Assembly: GCA_016926505.1 (NCBI GenBank)
Contig: JAFGOM010000050.1
Coordinates: forward strand, 1-50,784
Direction: 5' to 3'
Length of the DNA stretch: 50,784 bases
From: Methanospirillaceae archaeon
GTDB lineage: Archaea; Halobacteriota; Methanomicrobia; Methanomicrobiales; Methanospirillaceae
In this document: positions 35,873 through 44,633 of the stretch, one piece after another
Layout: each line of letters starts with the position of its first letter
How positions within the stretch are numbered: position 1 is the first letter of the stretch
The notes under the pieces: generated by a model
Databases searched by the model: none
What the model saw: only the letters and a program-made list of their open reading frames with translations
Told to the model about the DNA's origin: nothing
Translations under genes and position numbers: made by a program

Positions 35873-36163
35873 TTATTGACCCAGCATCTTTATGGCGAGC
35901 ACATATGGATTTTCCGGGAAATTTCCCATCTTTTTATTGGCAAAGAACGTATGGGGATGGCTCTCTTTTAACTGTTCCAGGGTGAGCCTTGAGACGATAT
36001 CCCGGGCAACCGTCTCTGTCTCATCGCTTTTTCCCGGGTTTTTGAGGATATATCCCATCCTGATATGCATCACCATTGCTTCCGTTAATTCGTCATCGGT
36101 CAGCAGATCAAACGGGGTATAACGGGGACGTTTCTCTTCTGGTGCATTGACCGGATACAACAT
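35873..36163 (-). CDS. uncharacterised 96-residue protein
   Basis: I chose the ATG at 36163 because the longer frame begins with a TTG at 36235 and its first residues look non-coding. The protein is acidic-basic mixed and probably helical: TPFDLLTDDELTEAMVMHIRMG, then ETVARDIVSRLTLEQLKESHPHTFFANKKMG. There are no cysteines, no membrane segment and no recognised family. It is convergent with the MFS gene and lies downstream of the Hdr operon, from which it is separated by a 330-nt gap with little content. Confidence 0.5.
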   Translation of the reverse strand: MLYPVNAPEEKRPRYTPFDLLTDDELTEAMVMHIRMGYILKNPGKSDETETVARDIVSRLTLEQLKESHPHTFFANKKMGNFPENPYVLAIKMLGQ

Positions 36164-36483
36164 GGCATGATATTTATCTGTTATCTGGCAGTCCTGATAA
36201 AAAACCTCATCACAAACCGCCTTTCGTATGCACAAATTCCTGAAATATCCTCGTTTGATTCACTGATGGCAGAACTATCACCAATTCATGTTCTTAAATC
36301 ATTTCACCCCTCAATCTCGCCTGAACGTCTCTCAAGGAGACAAAAAACGGCGATATCATTTTTTGGTGGGATTCCACCGATGAAATGAGATAACGAAATT
36401 ATCAGGAGAGTTTCCTGCTCAAAAAAGTGAGAGAAAATGATTTTCTATCAGATAGGCTTGGTGGTCTGAACAGGATAATTGAG

Positions 36484-36490
36484 AAAAAAA
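36484..36490 (-). terminator. T-tract downstream of mvhD
   Basis: On the - strand a run of seven T lies 5 nt after the mvhD stop (complement of the A run at 36484-36490), followed by further T-rich patches. U-tract termination is the usual intrinsic signal in archaea, so this is a plausible end for the Hdr operon transcript. No stem is required or seen. Confidence 0.35.
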
Positions 36491-36495
36491 GGAGA

Positions 36496-36918
36496 TTATT
36501 TCTTGAATTCTGCGATCGGGCTTGGCCCGAGTTCGTTTACGGTCTTTACAACATCGCTGATGACCGTTGCCCACTTTGCTCCTTCAGATGCTGAAACAAA
36601 GGTCATCCTGAATCTCTTGTCCTCAAGACCCAGATTTTTAAGAACATTCTTGACCATGAACATCCGCTTTGCAGCCTTGAAGTTACCGGCAAGGTAATGG
36701 CAGTCACCAAAGTGACATCCTGAAACAAGTACTCCGTCTGCACCGTTTGCGAATGCTTTCATGATAAAGAGCATATCAATACGTCCCGTGCACATGACAC
36801 GAATGGTCCGGACATCGGACGGGTACTGAATACGGGCTCCTCCGGCAAGGTCTGCTCCTGCGTAGGAACACCAGTTACAGATAATGGCGAGGATCTTAGG
36901 GTTCCACTCGTCAGCCAT
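36496..36918 (-). CDS. mvhD: MvhD-type electron-transfer subunit ([2Fe-2S])
   Basis: The 140-residue protein has the conserved cysteine pattern of MvhD: CNWCSYAGADLAG at 14-26, RVMCTGRID near 40-48, and SGCHFGDCHYLAGN at 66-79. MvhD passes electrons from a hydrogenase or formate dehydrogenase to the flavin of HdrA. It starts at the last base of the hdrA stop (TAATG) with GGAGGTG 7 nt upstream. No mvhA/mvhG hydrogenase genes follow, and fdhAB lies nearby, which fits a formate-driven Hdr complex. Confidence 0.93.
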   Translation of the reverse strand: MADEWNPKILAIICNWCSYAGADLAGGARIQYPSDVRTIRVMCTGRIDMLFIMKAFANGADGVLVSGCHFGDCHYLAGNFKAAKRMFMVKNVLKNLGLEDKRFRMTFVSASEGAKWATVISDVVKTVNELGPSPIAEFKK

Positions 36919-38939
36919 TACTGTTCACCTCCACAGAGGAACGCATCTATCTGGGCATGTATCTGTGGTGAGGTAAAGTGCTGCATCTTGATGGCTCCAC
37001 CAGGGCAGAATCCTCCGCAGGTTCCGCAACCCTTACACTTTGCTTCGGTCACACTCATGACCTTTCGACCTGAACCATCACTCCGGTCGACGAGTGCAAG
37101 TGCCTGGTAGGGGCAGAGATCGATACACATACCACACCCGGCACAGAGTTCCTCCATGCACTGGGCAAAGTAGGGTTCCAGCTCGACCTGGCCGATATGA
37201 ATCGGAATACTTGCCGCACTTGCCGCTCCTTCTGCCTGGGCTACCGTGTCTGGAATATCCTTTGGTCCCTGGCAGACACCGGCAAGGAAGACACCGGCTG
37301 TTGTTGTTCCACAGGGGTTTAATTTCGGGTGAGCTTCAAGCATCCAGCCGTCCTGGGATTTCGAGACACCGAAATGCTTCCGAATTACATCTTCCTCATC
37401 AACCGGCTGAACTGCGGCTGCAAGGACGACAAGGTCACACTCGACCTCAACCGGGCGGCCAAGAAGAGTATCTTCGGCACGCACGTACAGGTTCCTGGTC
37501 TGTGGATCCTCGAGCACGTTTGCAACACGACCCCGGATGAATTTTGCCCCCTCACTCTGGATACGGTAATAAAACTCTTCGTACATCTTACCAAAGGAAC
37601 GGATATCCATGTAGAAGAGGTATACCTTGGTTCCCGGGATCTTCTCCATGATCTGGTGGGCATGTTTGAGCGAGTACATGCAGCAGAACCGTGAACAGTA
37701 CGGTTTTCCATTCCCGGTATTGTCACGGGATCCTGCACAGAGAATAAACCCGACGCTCTTAGGGGTCTCTCCATCAGAAGGCCGGATCAGGTGTCCGCCG
37801 GTCGGGCCTGAAGCACAGATAAGCCGTTCGAACTCGAGACCGGTAATCACGTTATCAAACTGCTTGTAACCCCATTCACGCTTGTTCTCGATAGGCATGA
37901 GGTTGTACCCGGTAGCAATAATGGCTGTTCCGATCTTTAACGTGATGAACTCATCTTCCATCTCGAGATCGATTGCCTTCTTATCACCACAGGCATCAAC
38001 ACACAGACCACACTTGACACAGGCATCAAAGTCAACGGTATAGAGCAGTGGCATGACCTGGGCATGGTAAATGTAGATCGCTTTCCGGGGTGCCATTCCC
38101 ATCTCGAACGGGTTTGGCTTGATGACCGGACATACCTCGGCACAGTCTCCACACCCGTTACAGCCGCCTCCTACGATACCCCGGGCTGTTGCTTCATCAG
38201 GAGAGAGAACGCCACGGGCCTTCTTTCGGATCGTAATATCGAAGTTGCCGATATACCCTTCCACCTTCTCGATCTCACAGTAGGTCATCAGTTCGATATT
38301 GGGATGCCTGCCGACATCGACCATCTTTGGGGTCAGAATACACTGGGAACAGTCAAGGGTTGGAAACGTCTTGTCGAGCTGGGACATTCGGCCGCCTACT
38401 GTAGGCCATTTCTCAATAAGATAGGTCTTTATTCCGGCACTTGCAAGGTCAAGGGATGCCTGGATACCGCCGACACCGGCTCCGACAACCAATGCCGCAT
38501 GTTCAACCGGAACACTCTTCGGGATGAGATCTTCTAAAAGTGCAGCCTTTGCAACTGCAATCTTTATGGCATCCTTTGCCTTGGCCGTTGCACTCTCCTT
38601 GTCATGCATATGCACCCATGAGTTCTGCTCACGGATGTTAGCCATCTCAAACCGGAACGGGTTGAGTCCTCCTTCTTTGGTGGCAACACGGAATGTGGGT
38701 TCGTGCAGACGCGGACTGCATGCAGCAACCACGATCCCGGTAAGATTGTGCTCTTTTATTGCCTCAACAATCTTGCCCTGGCCCGGGGTTGAGCACATGT
38801 ACTGGTACTGATCTGCATAGGCAACATTGGGGATTGTCTTTGCATATTCCACGGCATCCATGATGTCAATTGACCCGGCAATGTTGGTACCACAGTGACA
38901 GATGAACACACCTACTCTTGCTTCTTCTTTTTCAGCCAT
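36918..38939 (-). CDS. hdrA: heterodisulfide reductase subunit A (flavin-based bifurcating)
   Basis: The 673-residue cytoplasmic flavoprotein has an N-terminal CHCGTNI (Cys14, Cys16), then the FAD-binding GAGVGG at 153-158 and VGGRMSQLDKTFPTLDCSQC around 181-200. Ferredoxin motifs lie at Cys260-Cys270 and Cys307-Cys317, and two more at Cys599-Cys609 and Cys635-Cys645. This is the full HdrA layout. The FAD splits electrons between ferredoxin and the HdrBC heterodisulfide site. No selenocysteine codon interrupts the frame. GGAGG precedes the ATG by 7 nt. Confidence 0.96.
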   Translation of the reverse strand: MAEKEEARVGVFICHCGTNIAGSIDIMDAVEYAKTIPNVAYADQYQYMCSTPGQGKIVEAIKEHNLTGIVVAACSPRLHEPTFRVATKEGGLNPFRFEMANIREQNSWVHMHDKESATAKAKDAIKIAVAKAALLEDLIPKSVPVEHAALVVGAGVGGIQASLDLASAGIKTYLIEKWPTVGGRMSQLDKTFPTLDCSQCILTPKMVDVGRHPNIELMTYCEIEKVEGYIGNFDITIRKKARGVLSPDEATARGIVGGGCNGCGDCAEVCPVIKPNPFEMGMAPRKAIYIYHAQVMPLLYTVDFDACVKCGLCVDACGDKKAIDLEMEDEFITLKIGTAIIATGYNLMPIENKREWGYKQFDNVITGLEFERLICASGPTGGHLIRPSDGETPKSVGFILCAGSRDNTGNGKPYCSRFCCMYSLKHAHQIMEKIPGTKVYLFYMDIRSFGKMYEEFYYRIQSEGAKFIRGRVANVLEDPQTRNLYVRAEDTLLGRPVEVECDLVVLAAAVQPVDEEDVIRKHFGVSKSQDGWMLEAHPKLNPCGTTTAGVFLAGVCQGPKDIPDTVAQAEGAASAASIPIHIGQVELEPYFAQCMEELCAGCGMCIDLCPYQALALVDRSDGSGRKVMSVTEAKCKGCGTCGGFCPGGAIKMQHFTSPQIHAQIDAFLCGGEQ

Positions 38940-38951
38940 TTTTCATCCTCC

Positions 38952-39842
38952 TTATAGCACCTTTTTCAGGAACGGGGTACAGTCAATTCCATGCAGATCC
39001 AGTGCAAGATCCTGCGGACTCATACCCTGGGCTAGCCCGAGCAGTTCATTGTAGTGAAGAATTGGCAGTCCGTACGAGACACCAAACGTCTCCTGGATCT
39101 CTATCTGGCCGCGGTCGAACTGCAACTGGCAGAACGGACATACCTCTGTGAGAGCATCTGCCCCGACTTCTTGTAAGTTTATCATCTTCTCATTGGTAAT
39201 GTCAAGCGAATGGGTAATATCATATCCCCTGACACCGCCACCGGCACCACAGCACTGCATCTTGTTCCGGTACTGGACCGATTCACAGCCAAGAGCATCA
39301 ACAAGTTCCTCTAACCACATCGGGTTCTCGGTGTCCCCGAAGTGGCGTTCTTTCTGCGGTTTCATGAGGTGACAGCCGTAATGGACAGCAACCTTTGCAC
39401 CGGTCAGGGGCGTTGTGACACTGTCCCGGATCTTCTGGACACCACAGATCTTGGGATCATAATAGAGTTCGGCAAGGTGCCAGACATCCTGGGATCCTTT
39501 AAACTCCATATCAATCTCTGCGAGAACCTCGTTTACCCTGTCCTTTAGGTCATCGTTGTGTTTGAGGATATGGTTGACCTCATAGATAGACTTGTAACAT
39601 CCGTTACAGATAAGAGTAATATCCTTCTTCATCTCTTCTGCAAGGCAGACATTGCGTGCTGCCATTGCATACCAGACGTTTAAATCAATGGATCCAAATG
39701 CACCCGGTGCCGGACAACAGCTGGCACCCTTGAGTGGGAGTAATTTGATCCCGACCTTCTCACTGGTCTTTATTGCTGCAGCCTCACAGCCGGGATACCG
39801 GTTCGGTGCAATGCAGCCCAGGAAAAATGCGTATTCATGCAT
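38952..39842 (-). CDS. hdrB: heterodisulfide reductase subunit B
   Basis: The 296-residue subunit carries two CCG domains that bind the non-cubane [4Fe-4S] clusters reducing CoM-S-S-CoB. Visible cysteine groups are FLGCIAPNRYPGCE, GASCCPAPGAFG, CNGCYKS, HYGCHL, MQCCGAGGG and CPFCQLQFD. It begins 2 nt after the hdrC stop with GAGGGTGAG upstream, so it is translationally linked. Together with HdrC it forms the catalytic heterodisulfide reductase at the last step of methanogenesis. Confidence 0.96.
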   Translation of the reverse strand: MHEYAFFLGCIAPNRYPGCEAAAIKTSEKVGIKLLPLKGASCCPAPGAFGSIDLNVWYAMAARNVCLAEEMKKDITLICNGCYKSIYEVNHILKHNDDLKDRVNEVLAEIDMEFKGSQDVWHLAELYYDPKICGVQKIRDSVTTPLTGAKVAVHYGCHLMKPQKERHFGDTENPMWLEELVDALGCESVQYRNKMQCCGAGGGVRGYDITHSLDITNEKMINLQEVGADALTEVCPFCQLQFDRGQIEIQETFGVSYGLPILHYNELLGLAQGMSPQDLALDLHGIDCTPFLKKVL

Positions 39843-39844
39843 GG

Positions 39845-40420
39845 TTACTCACCCTCAAGCATTCTGTCTGCGTTCTGTTTCAGTTCAAAGTAGTTCAGGA
39901 TCTTCTGGATACCCGGTATAAACTCAGGATATGAGTGGGTTGTCGGGGGATCTGCGGTAAGACCCAGTTTTACCCGTGCAGCACGGTTCACGTCATTATT
40001 CGGGACACCATGGCCGGTGGAGTAGATGAGCTGGGCAGTCTTTAAGAAGTTGCGTGGAATGATATCTCTCTTAAATGCCAGGTTTCTCATTGCCATGATG
40101 ACATCGGTCGGGGCAATATCCCGGGGACACCGGTCAGTACAGGAATAGCAGGTGGTACAGAGCCAGAGATCCGGATCTGTTAAGGCCTCATCCTCAAGTC
40201 CGAGAACCGCTCTCCGCATAAAGAGACGTATCCGGTAGGAACTCCGGGGGGCCGAGGGACAGGATCCGGTACAGGTACCGCACTGGTAACACATATTGGC
40301 AATCGTCCTGCTGATATCAAGGACCTTCTTGGTAAATTCAGGATTAGTATCAATACTGTGATACCGCGTGTCATGAAGTTTCTTTTCAAGGTCAGGGTTG
40401 TCGTATTTTTTTACTGCCAT
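39845..40420 (-). CDS. hdrC: heterodisulfide reductase subunit C
   Basis: The 191-residue iron-sulfur protein has two [4Fe-4S] motifs, CYQCGTCTGSCP and CTTCYSCTDRCP, spaced by about 40 residues. It connects HdrA to HdrB electrically. GGAG lies 5 nt before the ATG. The gene follows the polyferredoxin gene in the same operon, with 15 nt between them. Confidence 0.95.
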   Translation of the reverse strand: MAVKKYDNPDLEKKLHDTRYHSIDTNPEFTKKVLDISRTIANMCYQCGTCTGSCPSAPRSSYRIRLFMRRAVLGLEDEALTDPDLWLCTTCYSCTDRCPRDIAPTDVIMAMRNLAFKRDIIPRNFLKTAQLIYSTGHGVPNNDVNRAARVKLGLTADPPTTHSYPEFIPGIQKILNYFELKQNADRMLEGE

Positions 40421-40435
40421 AATTTCTCCTCACCA

Positions 40436-41599
40436 TCACTCAAGAACCTTCAGCCCTACCTGGCCGGGTGCAACTCCTTTCTCAAAAACCCGTGATGTTC
40501 TCGGAGTGCAGAGTTTCTCTTTTATCTTTTTGAAGAGATCGGTCTCTTTTCCTTTTATCCTGACATTGGTTCGCTTTAATACGATGATATCCTCACCAGG
40601 GCAGGCATTGACACAGGCACCGCACAGGATACAGAAATCTTTATTGACAGCAATATTGGACTCGATCACTCCTTTCATCTCTTTTGCTGGCTTTGGTGTT
40701 GGCAGATAAATTGCATTTGCAGGACAGACATCAACACAGGTTGAGCATCCGCCCGGGCATTTCTCTGCATGGAACTCGATATCACCTTCAAATATCTTAT
40801 TCACGGTGATAGCTTCCGTCGGGCAGTTTATTGCACACCACCGGCAGGTACAGCACTCCTCATCGATGATGGTTACCTCACCGAGTTTCACGCGGCCGAC
40901 TACCTCTCTCGTGACGGTAATGGCCTCTTCAGGACAGGCTTCCGCACAGACATTACATCCGTCACAGAGTTGTACGTTCCATACAACTTCACCCTCAATC
41001 TTTCCGGTTTCAGGGGTAAATGGCTTGTGATTGACGGTGATAGCCTCACAAAGAGTGGCACAAAGACCACATTTTGTACATTTCTCGTCATCGACCGAAA
41101 AGTCAATTTTCAGATCGACAGCATTCCCTTTCTGCAGACCATCCTTGTCCTGTCCTTCAAAGAGCGGGACATCCCGGTTTATTGCATCTCTGGGACAGAC
41201 ATCGTCACAGATGGTACAGCGGACACACTTCTCCTGGTCAATTGCGGTCCCCTTATCATAAGTAGGGAAGCCTTCTTTCTCAAGGATAGGAAGCCGTTCT
41301 TCGTTATCGATCAGCAGTCGCAGTGCAGAGAACGGACACATGATGACACAGACACCACAGTACGAACATTTCGTCTCATCTACCGTGATATTTGCACCAT
41401 CGGTAACGAGCCCTCTCTGCGAACCTCCGACTGCACCGACGGTTATTGCCTCTTCAGGGCAGACCTCTGAACAGATACCACAGCCTGTACAAATCTCGTT
41501 ATCGAGAATCAGGTTGTTTACCTGTTGAAGGAGCTTCTGCTCCATAATAACAGAGGTTCCATCAATCTTCTTGGAGTATTTAGGAAACAGAGTTGTCAT
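40436..41599 (-). CDS. polyferredoxin with eight [4Fe-4S] motifs (FwdF/FmdF- or MvhB-like)
   Basis: The 387-residue protein contains eight CxxCxxCxxxC-type motifs in series: CTGCGICSEVC, CSYCGVCVIMC, CVRCTICDDVC, CTKCGLCATLC, CDGCNVCAEAC, CCTCRWCAINC, CPGGCSTCVDVC and CILCGACVNAC. This number and length match FwdF/FmdF, which wires formylmethanofuran dehydrogenase clusters, better than the 12-cluster MvhB. GAGGT lies 6 nt before the ATG. Position directly ahead of hdrCBA suggests it carries low-potential electrons from HdrA. A 233-aa + strand frame inside it (40769-41470) is a shadow. Confidence 0.88.
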   Translation of the reverse strand: MTTLFPKYSKKIDGTSVIMEQKLLQQVNNLILDNEICTGCGICSEVCPEEAITVGAVGGSQRGLVTDGANITVDETKCSYCGVCVIMCPFSALRLLIDNEERLPILEKEGFPTYDKGTAIDQEKCVRCTICDDVCPRDAINRDVPLFEGQDKDGLQKGNAVDLKIDFSVDDEKCTKCGLCATLCEAITVNHKPFTPETGKIEGEVVWNVQLCDGCNVCAEACPEEAITVTREVVGRVKLGEVTIIDEECCTCRWCAINCPTEAITVNKIFEGDIEFHAEKCPGGCSTCVDVCPANAIYLPTPKPAKEMKGVIESNIAVNKDFCILCGACVNACPGEDIIVLKRTNVRIKGKETDLFKKIKEKLCTPRTSRVFEKGVAPGQVGLKVLE

Positions 41600-41658
41600 T
41601 AAGATACCTCTTTTTGTTCAAACCTCTAGCCTTCGTTATGCATCAATCAGAAAAACCC

Positions 41659-41916
41659 TTATGCACTCACCGCAACAGGGGTCTGTCCTGATAACTGTAT
41701 CACATCATATGGGCATGCATCAACGCATACACCACAGCCAGCACAAAGTTCGTGCTTCACATCAAGTATTACTGCAGAACCGTTAATCACTTTATAGATC
41801 TTGTCAGTTGATACAGGGTCTACAGTATAGAGCTCGAGTGCATCGACTGGGCATGCAACCACACAATTGTTACAGCCGGTACAACGTTCCATGTTTACAT
41901 GAACTGCAAATGCCAT
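41659..41916 (-). CDS. 2[4Fe-4S] ferredoxin (FwdG-like)
   Basis: The 85-residue ferredoxin has two cluster motifs, CTGCNNCVVACP (15-26) and CAGCGVCVDACP, separated by a linker of about 30 residues that is longer than in ordinary ferredoxins. Similar proteins (FwdG/FmdG) accompany formylmethanofuran dehydrogenase. GGTG lies 8 nt before the ATG. It is the first gene of the - strand energy operon and lies 59 nt ahead of the polyferredoxin gene. Confidence 0.85.
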   Translation of the reverse strand: MAFAVHVNMERCTGCNNCVVACPVDALELYTVDPVSTDKIYKVINGSAVILDVKHELCAGCGVCVDACPYDVIQLSGQTPVAVSA

Positions 41917-42566
41917 TTTTTTCGCACCAGCCTGATCGATTTAAGAAAACCGACTGATAAAAAGTTGGAAAAGAATCTAGATAAATGTTCTGAAGTGATA
42001 TTGATGATTTTACGCTTTTTATGGGATTTTGTTCATGTTTTTTTATTAGCTTAGTAGATTAGTTCAATGCAGGTGCTATTATACAATCAGGTTTCCGGGA
42101 ATGATATATACACTTTCTCATGCGTTGTGAATTCATTGCGCGTTGATGGAGAATGTTTGGATTACGTTTTTCCTGCTTTGCAATCGGATTACTCTTACCA
42201 TCATGGAGCCATCATATTTTTCCCTGAATACAACTAAGTAACTGCTCCATCCGAAAAAACCTGCTTGTGGTACAAGGAATAACCCCTCCCCCTCAAAATT
42301 TGGATTACGATACCTGACCTGCCCTCGTCTGTTTTATTCTCAATCACATCTTTACCAGGCATCCGGATTGGTCTGGTATTTTCTCTAAAACCGGGTCACG
42401 CTGAAAAAATAAAAGAATGAATCCCGTGTATCAGAAAGTGCAAAAAGTGCTGATACCGTCGGAAATATTGAGAGGTCATCATCTCTGTGGTTCCACCAAA
42501 AATCATCTGGTACTACAGGAAGGGCACTACCATTCATATGGATACGAGGATAATCATCTCCCGGAA
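41917..42566. other. divergent regulatory region between the ferredoxin/Hdr operon and fdhAB
   Basis: This 650-nt region separates two divergent energy operons. On the - strand AT-rich segments with ACTTTTTATC and CATTTATC at about 41955-41985 could be TATA elements for the ferredoxin-Hdr operon. Toward fdhA, the frame is open from 42417, but that part has unusual composition and no ribosome binding site. I see no clear palindrome of the tupA type, and the central part (42050-42400) holds no recognisable gene. Confidence 0.4.
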
Positions 42567-44633
42567 ATGGAGTACAAACAGGTAACAACAACCTGCCCCT
42601 ACTGCGGAACCGGCTGTTCTTTAAACCTCGTCGTCACAGACAATGTCATATCAGGAACAGCCCCGCATTACCGGTCTCCGGTCAATGAAGGGAAACTCTG
42701 CCCGAAGGGAACGTACTCCTGGCAGTTTATCAACAGTCGTGACCGGTTGAAAAAACCCCTGATACGGAAGGGAGATGTCTTTATCGAGTCAGATTATGCT
42801 GATGCCTATGCCCTGATTGCCGAACAGTTCCGGTATTACCGCCCTGATGAGATAGCCGTCCTCTCATCGGCCCGCTGTACCAACGAGGAGAACTATATCA
42901 TGGGCAAATTTGCCCGGGGAGTTCTCCGGACCCGGCATATTGATCATTGTGCACGCCTCTGCCATTCTTCAACCATTGCGGGTCTCTCTATGTGTTTCGG
43001 GAATGGTGCCATGACAAATTCCATCCCTGATATCACAGAGTCAGGTTGTATCTTCTGTCTTGGTTCCAACACCTTTGAACAGCACCCGCTCGTTGGAAGA
43101 CGGATTATCCAGGCACAAAAGAAAGGTGCAACCTTTATTTATGCGGATCCACGGTACACGCCGACAGCACGGCAGGCAGATCTCTCTATCCAGTTTTACA
43201 GTGGCGGGGATGTGGCCCTCTTAAACTGCATGATGGGAGAGATTATCAGGAACGAATGGACTGATGCGGATTTTATCAGGGACCATACCCGTGATTATGA
43301 GAACCTCAGAAAAGTGGTATTACAACGGCGGTACCTCCCTGAGAACGTTCGGAAAACGACCGGTGTTCCGGCTGAACAGCTAAAGGCTGCTGCACAACTC
43401 TATTCCACGGCAAAGACCGCAACCATTCTCTACTCCATGGGGGTCACCCAGCACACGGTTGGTGTCGATAATGTCAAGTCTGTCGCGAACCTTGCCATGC
43501 TTACCGGGAATATCGGGAAGCCGGGCAGCGGAGTAAATGCTCTCCGTGGTCAGAATAATGTGCAGGGAGCTTGTGATATGGGGTGCCTTCCCAACGTTTT
43601 TCCCGGGTACCAGAAGGTAACTGATGGCAGGGTACACAAATTCTTCTCAGATTCCTGGGGATTTCCCGGTCCAATATCAGATCCGCGTCCCGGGTACGAG
43701 ATAACCACCATGTTTCGTCTCCTGCTGGACCGGCCCTGGGAGATAAAATGCATGTATCTCATGGGTGAAAATCCTCTTGTATCTGAGCCGGACCTCAACA
43801 GTGTCGAGGATGCGATACAGAACCTCGAGTTCCTTGTCGTACAGGACATCTTCTTTACCGAGACCTGCAGGTACGCTGATGTCGTACTGCCTGCTGCCTG
43901 CTATGCCGAGAAGAATGGTACCCAGACAAACACCGAGCGCCGGGTTCAGCGGATCAGAAAGGCGCAGGAACCGCCGGGTGAGGCAAAACCGGACTGGCAG
44001 ATCATCTGTGAACTGGCAGATATCATGGGGTACGGGGATCAGTTTCCGTACCAGTCAGAAGAAGAGATATTTCAGGAGATATCTTCCACCGTTCCACAAT
44101 ATGCAGGGATAACCTGGAATCAGACTGGGCAGCCGGGTGGAGTACAGTGGCCCTGTCCGGAGCGGGGTCATCCGGGAACTCCTATTCTGTACACGGATCG
44201 CTTTGAGACTCCTGACGGCCGGGGAATCTTTCATGCTGTCGAGTACAAGGCTCCTCATGAGATGCCTGATGAGTCCTATCCCTTCCTCTTTACTACGGGA
44301 AGAATAATCTGGCACTGGCAGACCGGGACCATGACACGACGTTCAAAGAACCTGACCGATGAGGTGAATGAAGCATATATTGAACTCAATGCAGATGATG
44401 CCCGTGAGATGGGGATCAGGGAAGGTGAGATTGTTCGAATAACATCACGGAGGGGAGAACTGACTTGTCCTGCACGGGTTGTAAAAAATATTATGAAGGG
44501 TGTCACCTTTATGCCCTTTCATTTTGCCGAGTGTGCTGCAAACCGCCTGACGAGTGATGCATATGATCCGGTTGCAAAGATACCTGAGTACAAGGTATGT
44601 GCCGTGCGGGTAGAGAGAATCCGTGGTGATTAA
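42567..44633 (+). CDS. fdhA: F420-dependent formate dehydrogenase alpha subunit (Mo/W-bisPGD)
   Basis: The protein has about 688 residues from the ATG at 42567, chosen because family members begin just before CPYCGTGC; the frame is open back to 42417 but the extra 50 residues look spurious. Cluster cysteines are Cys10, Cys13, Cys17 and Cys45. In HCARLCHSS, Cys132 occupies the place of the metal-ligand selenocysteine of E. coli FdhF and His133 the adjacent catalytic histidine. Molybdopterin-binding segments such as GSNTFEQHP, MGVTQHTVG and MGENPLVSEPD follow. It oxidises formate to CO2 and passes electrons to FdhB. Confidence 0.95.
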   Translation: MEYKQVTTTCPYCGTGCSLNLVVTDNVISGTAPHYRSPVNEGKLCPKGTYSWQFINSRDRLKKPLIRKGDVFIESDYADAYALIAEQFRYYRPDEIAVLSSARCTNEENYIMGKFARGVLRTRHIDHCARLCHSSTIAGLSMCFGNGAMTNSIPDITESGCIFCLGSNTFEQHPLVGRRIIQAQKKGATFIYADPRYTPTARQADLSIQFYSGGDVALLNCMMGEIIRNEWTDADFIRDHTRDYENLRKVVLQRRYLPENVRKTTGVPAEQLKAAAQLYSTAKTATILYSMGVTQHTVGVDNVKSVANLAMLTGNIGKPGSGVNALRGQNNVQGACDMGCLPNVFPGYQKVTDGRVHKFFSDSWGFPGPISDPRPGYEITTMFRLLLDRPWEIKCMYLMGENPLVSEPDLNSVEDAIQNLEFLVVQDIFFTETCRYADVVLPAACYAEKNGTQTNTERRVQRIRKAQEPPGEAKPDWQIICELADIMGYGDQFPYQSEEEIFQEISSTVPQYAGITWNQTGQPGGVQWPCPERGHPGTPILYTDRFETPDGRGIFHAVEYKAPHEMPDESYPFLFTTGRIIWHWQTGTMTRRSKNLTDEVNEAYIELNADDAREMGIREGEIVRITSRRGELTCPARVVKNIMKGVTFMPFHFAECAANRLTSDAYDPVAKIPEYKVCAVRVERIRGD

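Noticed and set aside
36365-36378. GGTGG/CCACC hairpin in the gap downstream of mvhD
   Set aside because: The stem has only 5 bp and no T-run follows it in either transcription direction, so I do not call it a terminator.
40769-41470. 233-aa open frame on the + strand
   Set aside because: It is antisense to the polyferredoxin gene, where cysteine motifs are conserved in the other frame; it is a composition artefact.
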